Source: Prevotellaceae bacterium | GTDB lineage: Bacteria; Bacteroidota; Bacteroidia; Bacteroidales; UBA932 | Reading direction: 5' to 3' | Assembly: GCA_031288855.1 (NCBI GenBank) | Contig: JAITQQ010000091.1 | Location: forward strand, 1 to 5,560 | DNA length: 5,560 bases | Shown here: one piece after another, positions 1 to 5,560 of the stretch | Position numbering within the stretch: position 1 is the first letter of the stretch | Layout of the letters: every line of letters starts with the position of its first letter | Position numbers and translations under genes: made by a program | Notes under the pieces: generated by a model | Told to the model about the DNA's origin: nothing | Database searches by the model: none | What the model saw: the letters and a program-made list of their open reading frames with translations, nothing else

Positions 1-1059
1 GAGTCGCGTTTGCTGACCAGGCTGGCGGCCAAATACAAAGTGGCCACCCAAATGGGTAATCAAGGCGCTTCCGGAGCCGGCGTGCGCCAAACCTGTGCAT
101 GGATATGGAATGGCGAAATTGGCGAAATTAAAAAGGTAGAAGCGTTTACCGACCGCCCGATTTGGCCGCAGGGGCTCAATACCCCCGCACAAGGCATGTG
201 GGTGCCCGATACACTGAACTGGGACCTGTTTACCGGCCCTGCCAAGATGCGTCCCTACAACGAAATTTATCACCCGTGGAATTGGCGCGGATGGTGGCCT
301 TATGGCACCGGCGCATTGGGCGATATGGCTTGCCACATCATGCACCCCATTTTTAAAGCATTGCAATTGGGCTATCCTACCAAAGTACAGGGAAGTTCAA
401 CGTTGCTGCTCACCGATTGTGCGCCTACGGCACAAACCGTACGCTATACGTTCCCTGCGCGTACCGTGTCCAACGTGAAGAAAGTGAAATTCCCCGAAGT
501 GGAAGTGTATTGGTACGACGGTGGTTTGCAACCCATGCGCCCCAATGGTGTGCCTGCCGGAAGAAATTTGAACGATGCCGGCGGCGCTGTAATTTTCCAT
601 GGAACGAAAGACACGCTGATTTGTGGTTGTTATGGCAAAGATCCGTGGTTGGTATCCGGCCGTACGCCAAAAGCACCGGAAGTATTGCGCGAAGTGAATG
701 GAAGCCACGAAATGGACTGGGTGCGTGCCTGCAAGGAAGATAATTCTAACCGTGTAGAAACGGCCTCTCCGTTCAGTGAAGCAGGCCCATTCAACGAAAT
801 GGTGGTAATGGGTGTGTTGGCTGTACGCCTGCAAGCGCTCAATCAAGAATTGCACTGGGATGGCGCAAACATGCAGTTTACCAACATTCCGGCTGACGCG
901 ACGATTAAAACCGTGATCGAAGACGGCTTCAAAATCACTGACGGGCACCCGACATTCGATAAAACTTACACCGAGCCGCAAAATGCCGTGGCGTTTGCTA
1001 ACGAAATGATTAAGCACACCTACCGCGACGGTTGGAAATTGCCGGACATGCCGAATTAA
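1..1059 (+). CDS. Gfo/Idh/MocA family oxidoreductase, 5'-truncated by window edge
   Basis: This is probably an NAD(P)-dependent sugar or glycoside dehydrogenase. The frame is open from base 1 (E-S-R-L-L-T) and the stop is TAA at 1057-1059, giving 352 visible residues. The Rossmann GxGxxG and EKP motifs should lie in roughly 100-120 missing N-terminal residues, so the TTG at base 10 is not a credible start. What is visible is the junction and C-terminal substrate domain. The segment VATQMGNQG (about residues 15-23) is typical of the family just after the EKP helix. GTGALGDMACH (about 102-112) carries the Asp108/His112 pair of the active-site D-x-x-x-H signature. HEMDWVRACKE followed by an AGPFNE-like segment is the usual C-terminal signature of the large Bacteroidota/Planctomycetota subgroup. 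Many members of this subgroup carry a Tat-type export signal, which cannot be checked here. It lies 44 bp upstream of a DUF1080 gene, which supports a role in keto-sugar formation. The substrate is unknown. Confidence 0.92.
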   Translation, partial: ESRLLTRLAAKYKVATQMGNQGASGAGVRQTCAWIWNGEIGEIKKVEAFTDRPIWPQGLNTPAQGMWVPDTLNWDLFTGPAKMRPYNEIYHPWNWRGWWPYGTGALGDMACHIMHPIFKALQLGYPTKVQGSSTLLLTDCAPTAQTVRYTFPARTVSNVKKVKFPEVEVYWYDGGLQPMRPNGVPAGRNLNDAGGAVIFHGTKDTLICGCYGKDPWLVSGRTPKAPEVLREVNGSHEMDWVRACKEDNSNRVETASPFSEAGPFNEMVVMGVLAVRLQALNQELHWDGANMQFTNIPADATIKTVIEDGFKITDGHPTFDKTYTEPQNAVAFANEMIKHTYRDGWKLPDMPN

Positions 1060-1103
1060 TTAATAGTTAAGAGTTAAAAATTTACAAACAAAAACATAAC
1101 AAT
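1060..1103 (+). promoter_or_regulatory. A/T-rich intergenic leader ahead of the DUF1080 gene
   Basis: Only 7 of these 44 bases are G or C. The segment holds a short direct repeat (AGTTAAG at 1065-1071, AGTTAAA at 1072-1078). A 10-bp palindrome ATTAATTAAT (1055-1064) overlaps the preceding stop codon. There is no TTTG or TAnnTTTG element of the kind known for Bacteroides promoters and no Shine-Dalgarno sequence. An A-rich tract just before the ATG fits Bacteroidota translation initiation. I infer a translation leader within an operon rather than a promoter. Confidence 0.35.
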
Positions 1104-1934
1104 ATGAAAAAAATTACTTTATTTCTCAGTTGCATAATAATTGCGGGTGTATTTGCAGCCTGTGGCGGTGGAACAACAATACCGGAATATACCGTATTGG
1201 ACAAACCGGCGGTTGACCTTTCCTCATTTCCTGTGGATGAACAAGGCTATATCGTGCTTTTCGACGGACAAACATTCAACGGATGGCGCGGCTACGGTAA
1301 AGATCACGTGCCGGGCAAGTGGACAATTGAAGACGGCTGTATCAAATTTAACGGCGCCGGCGGTGGCGAAGCGCAAGAAACCGATGGCGGCGACCTGATC
1401 TTCAATCACAAGTTTAAAAATTTCGAACTGCTGTTGGAATGGAAAATTTCTAAAGGCGGAAACTCCGGTATTCTTTACTTGGCGCAGGAAGTAGAAACGA
1501 AAGATAAGGACGGTAATCCGAAATTAGAGCCGATTTACATTTCATCGCCCGAATTTCAATTGCTCGACAACGAAAATCACCCCGACGCCAAATTGGGCAA
1601 AGACAACAACCGGCAAGCTGCTTCGTTGTATGACATGATTCCGGCTGTTCCGCAAAATGCAAAACCTTTCGGCGAATGGAATGAAGCAAAAGTAATGGTC
1701 TATCAAGGTACGGTGGTGCACGGGCAAAACGGCGCAAATGTATTGGAATATCATCTGTGGACGCCCCAATGGACAGATATGTTGCAAGCCAGCAAATTCA
1801 GCGAAAAAGCATGGCCCTTGGCCTTTGAATTGCTGAACAACTGCGGCGGCAAAAATCGTGAAGGCTTCTTTGGGTTGCAAGACCACGGCAACGACATTTG
1901 GTTCCGTAATATCCGTATTAAATTGTTAGATTAA
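1104..1934 (+). CDS. DUF1080 lipoprotein (3-keto-disaccharide hydrolase family)
   Basis: The protein has 276 residues. A lipoprotein signal peptide (MKK, then hydrophobic residues 4-19, lipobox FAAC with Cys20) predicts export and lipid anchoring. The residues after Cys20 are G-G-G-T-T-I-P, with no acidic cluster of the Bacteroidota surface-export type, so a periplasm-facing position is more likely than the cell surface. The rest is one DUF1080 domain (PF06439, concanavalin/laminarinase-like fold). Its hallmarks are LFDGQTFNGW (52-61), GGDLIF (95-100), EWKISKGGNSGILY (112-125), SPEFQLLDNENHPDA (148-162), SLYDMIPA (174-181), GEWNEAKVMVYQG (190-202) and GLQDHGNDIWFRNI (257-270). The length is normal for the family. 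Some family members cleave 3-keto-glycosides, and the two flanking dehydrogenases fit that chemistry. Substrate specificity cannot be read from the sequence. The ATG is chosen because it opens directly into the signal peptide. The stop codon abuts the next gene's GTG. Confidence 0.95.
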   Translation: MKKITLFLSCIIIAGVFAACGGGTTIPEYTVLDKPAVDLSSFPVDEQGYIVLFDGQTFNGWRGYGKDHVPGKWTIEDGCIKFNGAGGGEAQETDGGDLIFNHKFKNFELLLEWKISKGGNSGILYLAQEVETKDKDGNPKLEPIYISSPEFQLLDNENHPDAKLGKDNNRQAASLYDMIPAVPQNAKPFGEWNEAKVMVYQGTVVHGQNGANVLEYHLWTPQWTDMLQASKFSEKAWPLAFELLNNCGGKNREGFFGLQDHGNDIWFRNIRIKLLD

Positions 1935-1937
1935 GTG
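1932..1937 (+). other. In-frame stop/start junction TAA-GTG between two genes
   Basis: The DUF1080 stop codon (1932-1934) is followed at once by the GTG (1935-1937) that best starts the next dehydrogenase, and both genes are in the same reading frame. The first in-frame ATG downstream is at 1983 and would remove most of the GFGRMG nucleotide-binding loop. No ATG or TTG lies between the stop and the Rossmann strand. The arrangement suggests termination-reinitiation coupling. An SD-like AAGGAG lies downstream of the GTG (1944-1949), not upstream of it. Confidence 0.7.
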
Positions 1938-3059
1938 GAGCGTAAGGAGAAACTTAAGATTGGAGTTATAGGATTTGGACGCATGGGGCAACTATATGGC
2001 AAGGAGCTCTTGAAAAACCCGCTATGGGAGGTAGTTTATATATGTGACACAGGTGTTACTGCCAGAAAAGTAGCCAAAGAAATAGCGCCCGAAGCTCTTG
2101 TGATTGATGACGAAGAAAGAATATTTGCAGACCCGGCGATAGATGTCGTCGGGTTATTTGCGTTGGCGGATTCACGCCCTGCGCAGCTCTATAAGGCACT
2201 GAAAGCCGGCAAGCATGTGCTTGCGGAAAAACCGGTAGCCGGCGACATTCAAGCAGAGTGGGAAATAGCCGATGCCGTAGCAAAGTCAGACAGGATGGTG
2301 GCGGTGAACATGTTTAACCGCAATGCGTGGTATCATAAAATGATGATTGATTTTATCCGGTCTGGAGAAATCGGCGAATTGGCTGTCATCCGGATTGCCC
2401 ACATGACGCCTGGCCACATGCCGCAGGAAGGGCACGGACCGGAAGGGCCGTGCTTTCACGATTGCGGCATGCACTACGTAGACGTCGCCCGCTGGTATGC
2501 CGCCAGCGATTATGACACGTACCACGCACAAGGCGTCAGGATGTGGAGTTACACCGACCCGTGGTGGATGCAGGTGCACGGAACATTCCGAAACGGTGTG
2601 GTGTTCGACATTACACAAGGCTTTGTGTATGGCCACATGGCGCAAGTGCAGACGCATAATTGCTACGTGGATGTAATTGGGACAAAAGGCGTCGCCCGCC
2701 TGAAATATGATTTCAAAACAGCTACGGTGGAGATGCACGGCGTACATAACACCATTACCAAAACCGATGACTTCAACGATAAGAAAATCGATATTCTGGT
2801 GGATGTGTTTGCAAAGTCGGTGCTGGCCGGGGAAAATTTGGGTTATCCCACTGTAAAGGATAGCGTGATTGCTTCCGACATGGCGTGGAAAATGTTTGAT
2901 GATGCCGTTAAAAACGGTGCGCCCTGTATCGGGAAACCCGAGGAAATGGATGAAATTCTTGCCCGCCGCAGGACTATGAAACAGGGCTATGGGCTTCCGC
3001 TGTGGCAGATTATTGATGAGCATGCGGCCAATGGAAACGGTACTAATGGTAAATTTTAA
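1935..3059 (+). CDS. Gfo/Idh/MocA family dehydrogenase, predicted cytoplasmic
   Basis: This 374-residue protein is full length for the family and has no signal peptide. The N-terminal Rossmann domain contains LKIGVIGFGRMG (7-18, GxGxxG type) and the family motif AEKP (97-100, Lys99 being the expected catalytic or cofactor-contact lysine). The C-terminal domain has GEIGEL (144-149) and the active-site segment FHDCGMHYVDVARW (174-187), with Asp176, His180 and Asp183 in the D-x-x-x-H-x-x-D layout. A His/Cys-rich stretch (156-180) precedes and includes this site. It differs clearly from the dehydrogenase at the start of the window, so the two are not a recent duplication. The likely reaction is NAD(P)-linked oxidation or reduction of a sugar, keto-sugar or inositol. 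From context I infer a step on the product released by the exported enzymes. GTG is the only start that preserves the complete Rossmann motif. The next gene begins 24 bp downstream. Confidence 0.93.
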   Translation: MERKEKLKIGVIGFGRMGQLYGKELLKNPLWEVVYICDTGVTARKVAKEIAPEALVIDDEERIFADPAIDVVGLFALADSRPAQLYKALKAGKHVLAEKPVAGDIQAEWEIADAVAKSDRMVAVNMFNRNAWYHKMMIDFIRSGEIGELAVIRIAHMTPGHMPQEGHGPEGPCFHDCGMHYVDVARWYAASDYDTYHAQGVRMWSYTDPWWMQVHGTFRNGVVFDITQGFVYGHMAQVQTHNCYVDVIGTKGVARLKYDFKTATVEMHGVHNTITKTDDFNDKKIDILVDVFAKSVLAGENLGYPTVKDSVIASDMAWKMFDDAVKNGAPCIGKPEEMDEILARRRTMKQGYGLPLWQIIDEHAANGNGTNGKF

Positions 3060-3077
3060 ACATAATCTTAAAATTTA
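3050..3077 (+). repeat. Perfect 10-bp A/T-only inverted repeat across the stop codon
   Basis: TAAATTTTAA (3050-3059) and TTAAAATTTA (3068-3077) are exact reverse complements separated by an 8-nt loop. The left arm contains the TAA stop of the dehydrogenase, and the right arm ends 6 nt before the next ATG. The stem has no G:C pair and no U-run of the terminator type follows, so it is unlikely to be a strong intrinsic terminator. It could be a weak RNA hairpin near the next start, or a chance product of A/T-rich spacer sequence. Confidence 0.4.
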
Positions 3078-3083
3078 AAAGTC

Positions 3084-3968
3084 ATGAAAAAAATACTTTT
3101 ATTAGCTGTTATTGCCATGCACCTGTTCGTTGCATGTGCTACAAAGGCGGAAACCCAACAGCCGCCGAAGAAAGACATTGCCCTGCAACTTTATTCGTTG
3201 CGCGCCGATTTCAAAAATGATTTTGACGCCGCAATCAAAAAAACGGGAGAAGCAGGTTATACTGCAATAGAAGCTGCGAGCTACGACAATGGAAAATTTT
3301 ACGGCAAAACGCCGGCAGAATTCAAAGCCGCTGTGGAAGCCGCAGGGCTGAAAGTGTTGTCGTCACACACGACAAAAGCATTGTCGGAGAAAGAACTGCG
3401 TACTAAGGATTTTTCCGAATCGTTGGTGTGGTGGGATGAAGCTATTGAGGCACACTTGGCCGCCGGCATGAAATATGTTGTGGCGCCGTGGATGAACGTG
3501 CCCAAAACGCTCGCCGACCTGCAAACGTATTGCGATTACTACAACACTATCGGAAAAAAATGTAAGGAAAAAGGATTGTCGTTCGGCTATCACAACCATG
3601 CGCATGAATATACCAAAATCGAAGACGTGCTGATGTATGACTATATGTTGGAAAACACCAACCCCGAATGGGTTTTCTTCCAAATGGATGTGTACTGGAC
3701 CGTGATGGGGCGGCAAAGCCCGGTGGAATATTTTCAAAAATATCCCGGCCGCTTTACTTTGCTTCACATTAAAGACCACAAGGAATTGGGGCAAAGCGGC
3801 ATGGTGGGCTTCGACGCCATCTTTAAAAACACCGATGTGGCCGGCACAAAATACCTGATTGTGGAAGTGGAACAATACAATTATACGCCTGTCGAAAGCG
3901 TTAAACTCAGCTTGGATTATCTGCTAAATTGCCCGCTGGTAAAGGAAAGTTATGCCGGCGGAGAATAA
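3084..3968 (+). CDS. Sugar phosphate isomerase/epimerase-like TIM-barrel lipoprotein
   Basis: The protein has 294 residues. A type II signal peptide (MKK, hydrophobic core 4-17, FVAC with Cys18) predicts lipid anchoring outside the inner membrane. After Cys18 come A-T-K-A-E-T, a poor match to surface-export signals, so a periplasmic location is inferred. The remainder is an AP-endonuclease-2/xylose-isomerase-like barrel (PF01261). It opens with LQLYSLR (34-40), then SSH (93-95), VAPWMN (133-138), the YHNHAHEY segment (169-176), FQMDVYW (199-205), LLHIKDHK (226-233) and VEVEQY (260-265). Expected metal or catalytic positions are His170/His172, Asp202, His228 and Glu261 or Glu263. Family members include epimerases, hydroxypyruvate isomerase-like enzymes and lyase subunits that act on 3-keto-glycosides. 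With a DUF1080 gene and two dehydrogenases beside it, an elimination, hydration or isomerisation step on a keto-sugar is more likely than a true sugar phosphate substrate, because it is exported. The TAA is 6 bp from the next ATG. Confidence 0.93.
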   Translation: MKKILLLAVIAMHLFVACATKAETQQPPKKDIALQLYSLRADFKNDFDAAIKKTGEAGYTAIEAASYDNGKFYGKTPAEFKAAVEAAGLKVLSSHTTKALSEKELRTKDFSESLVWWDEAIEAHLAAGMKYVVAPWMNVPKTLADLQTYCDYYNTIGKKCKEKGLSFGYHNHAHEYTKIEDVLMYDYMLENTNPEWVFFQMDVYWTVMGRQSPVEYFQKYPGRFTLLHIKDHKELGQSGMVGFDAIFKNTDVAGTKYLIVEVEQYNYTPVESVKLSLDYLLNCPLVKESYAGGE

Positions 3969-3974
3969 AGCAAA

Positions 3975-5560
3975 ATGAACAAACCAAAAACCATCAGGCG
4001 TAACTTTTATCATCTCCTTTGCCTCTATCTTTTATCAATGGGGATTTTTACCCTGTTTCGCCTGCTGCTCCTCGCGTTCCATTTAGACCAGTTGCATGAC
4101 TTGGGTGCGGCGAAATGGCCGTTGGTCGGGCGGGCATTGTGGATGGGCGTAAGATTCGATACGGTCATTTCGTGCTATATCCTCTTTTTCCCGGTAGTGA
4201 TCGGCACAGTGTTGTTGTGGCTCGGCCGCTTGACGCCTTGGATGCTGCGCATCGGGTATGCGATAGTAACTTTGCTCTTTTCAATTTCATACTTTCTGTG
4301 CGCCATCGACATTCCGTTTTTTAACCACTTTTTTATGCGCCTCAACAGTAGTATTTTTATGTGGATGGATCATCTCGGAATGGTATCGCGCATGATTTTC
4401 ACGGAGCCGCGCTTTGTGCTGTTTCTTTTCGTGTTTATTTTTCTGACAGGCATATATGTATTCCTGATGTGGCGAATACGGCGCAGCCATTTGTTGTGTC
4501 TGCCTCACACGAGGAAATGGACGCCCAACGTACTGCTTTGGGTAGGAATGGGACTCTTGCTGTGGGGCGTCATGTTCTTGGGAATTCGTGGACGCATCGC
4601 GAAAAAATCGCCTATCAGGGTGGGCACAGCTTACTTTTCCAATAAGCCGTTTATTAATCAACTGGGCTTAAATCCTGTGTATACATTCATGCGGAGCTGC
4701 ATGGATGCGCAGAAAGAAATCAACCAAAAACTGGCGTGGATACCCGACGACGAAGCCCTCTCCTACATGGCGGAATTGTTGAAACACGATACCGCACTCG
4801 ATAGCATTTCACCCATTGCTCGTCGTCTGACGCCGTATCCCGCAGCTGAACGCTATAATTTGGTGCTGATTATCATGGAGGGGCTGTCGTCTGAAAAGAT
4901 GGCGCGCTTCGGCAACTCCGACCACCTCACGCCGTTTCTGGATACGTTGGCCGGGCAATCGTATTTCTTCAGTAACGTTTACAGCGCCGGCATCCACACG
5001 CATAATGGGATATACAGTACTTTGTTCGGTCATCCCGCCCTGATGGAAAAGCATTCCATGTCGCAATATTTTAATGACAAGATGGCCGGGCTGCCGAATG
5101 TTTTGTATCAAAACGGATATCAAACCGTGTTCTTTACCACGCACGACGACCAGTTCGACAACGTAAACGGCTTCCTGTCGAGTAATGACATAATGACGGT
5201 GATCTCGCAGAAAGATTATCCGGCAAAGGAAGTGAAAAGTGCTATGGGCGTTCCCGACGAGTTTATGTTCCGGTTTTCTATTCCGGTATTGAACGAAATG
5301 GCAGCGCACGAAACGCCTTTCTTCGCAGTCATGATGACTGCATCCGACCACGAGCCGTACGTGTTGCCCAATGATGTGGGTTTTGAACCCCGCAACAACG
5401 AACTGCCTAAACAGATGACCGAATTTGCCGACTGGTCGTTGAGCCGCTTCATGGAATATGCGTCGCAGCAGCCGTGGTACGCACACACCGTGTTTGCCTT
5501 TATTGCTGATCATGGATGTGTCATTGGAAATAGTTTGTACGATATCAGTCTTACTTACCA
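3975..5560 (+). CDS. LTA synthase-type membrane sulfatase / phosphoglycerol transferase, 3'-truncated
   Basis: The frame is open from ATG 3975 to the window end, giving 528 residues plus two bases with no stop. Family members are commonly about 600-650 residues, so roughly the last 100 or so are missing. A basic start (MNKPKTIRRN) leads into about five membrane helices (near 11-35, 61-83, 88-110, 146-168 and 186-204). A linker and an extracytoplasmic alkaline-phosphatase-fold domain (PF00884) follow. By analogy with LtaS, the metal and catalytic positions are Glu302 (IIMEGLSSE), nucleophile Thr342 in AGIHTHNGIYSTLFG, His459 in TASDHEPY and Asp512/His513 in IADHG. All are present, so the enzyme looks active. 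The usual reaction is transfer of phosphoglycerol or a related headgroup from a phospholipid to an envelope glycan or lipid. The acceptor in this Gram-negative-type organism is unknown. It starts 6 bp after the TIM-barrel gene, which suggests co-transcription, but no biochemical link to the sugar genes is evident. Confidence 0.93.
   Translation, partial: MNKPKTIRRNFYHLLCLYLLSMGIFTLFRLLLLAFHLDQLHDLGAAKWPLVGRALWMGVRFDTVISCYILFFPVVIGTVLLWLGRLTPWMLRIGYAIVTLLFSISYFLCAIDIPFFNHFFMRLNSSIFMWMDHLGMVSRMIFTEPRFVLFLFVFIFLTGIYVFLMWRIRRSHLLCLPHTRKWTPNVLLWVGMGLLLWGVMFLGIRGRIAKKSPIRVGTAYFSNKPFINQLGLNPVYTFMRSCMDAQKEINQKLAWIPDDEALSYMAELLKHDTALDSISPIARRLTPYPAAERYNLVLIIMEGLSSEKMARFGNSDHLTPFLDTLAGQSYFFSNVYSAGIHTHNGIYSTLFGHPALMEKHSMSQYFNDKMAGLPNVLYQNGYQTVFFTTHDDQFDNVNGFLSSNDIMTVISQKDYPAKEVKSAMGVPDEFMFRFSIPVLNEMAAHETPFFAVMMTASDHEPYVLPNDVGFEPRNNELPKQMTEFADWSLSRFMEYASQQPWYAHTVFAFIADHGCVIGNSLYDISLTY

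Noticed and set aside
10..12. TTG as the start of the first oxidoreductase
   Set aside because: The frame is open to base 1 and the upstream residues match the family, so the true start lies outside the window.
397..1017. Antisense open frame of 206 codons opposite dehydrogenase 1
   Set aside because: It is opposite clear Gfo/Idh/MocA coding sequence and shows no domain or sensible start context.
1055..1064. Palindrome ATTAATTAAT as an operator
   Set aside because: It overlaps a stop codon in highly A/T-rich sequence, where such short palindromes are common, and no promoter element accompanies it.
1944..1961. AAGGAG followed 9 nt later by in-frame ATT as an alternative start of dehydrogenase 3
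   Set aside because: ATT starts are very rare and Bacteroidota rarely rely on Shine-Dalgarno pairing. GTG at 1935 is simpler and gives a normal N-terminus.
2286..3023. Antisense open frame of 245 codons opposite dehydrogenase 3
   Set aside because: It mirrors a strongly supported gene and its translation is His-rich low-quality sequence with no recognisable family. It is a shadow of the codon usage on the + strand.
3050..3077. Intrinsic terminator between genes 3 and 4
   Set aside because: The stem is A/T only, there is no T-run after it, and the gene spacing argues for co-transcription.
4115..4645. Two short + strand open frames (4115-4324 and 4361-4645)
   Set aside because: Both lie out of frame inside the membrane-domain part of the LtaS-type gene and are rich in Arg/His, as expected for shifted reading of hydrophobic codons.
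4809..5513. Antisense open frame of 234 codons opposite the LtaS-type gene
   Set aside because: The + strand frame here encodes all the catalytic motifs of the sulfatase domain. The antisense product has no recognisable motif.

Overview
The window looks like a Bacteroidota (Bacteroidales-type) chromosome segment. The evidence is the set of protein families (Gfo/Idh/MocA oxidoreductases, a DUF1080 lipoprotein, a lipoprotein TIM-barrel isomerase/epimerase, and an LtaS-like membrane sulfatase with the HTxNGI signature that I associate with Bacteroidota), together with A-rich start regions (ATGAAAAAAAT twice) that lack good Shine-Dalgarno sequences. I cannot name the species.

All five genes lie on the + strand and are tightly packed. 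In order they are: (1) a Gfo/Idh/MocA oxidoreductase cut off at its 5' end by the window edge (1-1059); (2) a DUF1080 / 3-keto-disaccharide hydrolase lipoprotein (1104-1934); (3) a second, different Gfo/Idh/MocA dehydrogenase with no signal peptide, starting at a GTG directly after the previous stop codon (1935-3059); (4) a lipoprotein sugar phosphate isomerase/epimerase-like TIM barrel (3084-3968); (5) a five-helix LTA-synthase-type sulfatase/phosphoglycerol transferase that runs off the 3' edge (3975-5560). The gaps are 44, 0, 24 and 6 bp. None shows a TTTG or TAnnTTTG promoter element or a GC-rich terminator, so the window reads as the middle of one operon.

Genes 1-4 form a coherent set. 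Gfo/Idh/MocA enzymes can oxidise a sugar hydroxyl to a keto group (classically at C3). The keto group activates the glycosidic bond for elimination-type cleavage by DUF1080 and TIM-barrel partners, and a second dehydrogenase can reduce the product. This is the non-glycoside-hydrolase route to glycan or glycoside breakdown that has been studied in gut Bacteroides and in C-glycoside-degrading bacteria. Here the DUF1080 and TIM-barrel proteins carry lipoprotein signals, while dehydrogenase 3 appears cytoplasmic, so the pathway is probably divided across the inner membrane. Gene 5 belongs to envelope glycopolymer or phospholipid-headgroup metabolism; its link to the sugar genes is positional only.

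The less ordinary points are the in-frame single-stop junction between genes 2 and 3, a His/Cys-rich loop in gene 3, a perfect A/T inverted repeat across the stop codon of gene 3, and the envelope gene joined to a catabolic operon. I found no RNA gene, CRISPR array, insertion sequence or clearly new system.
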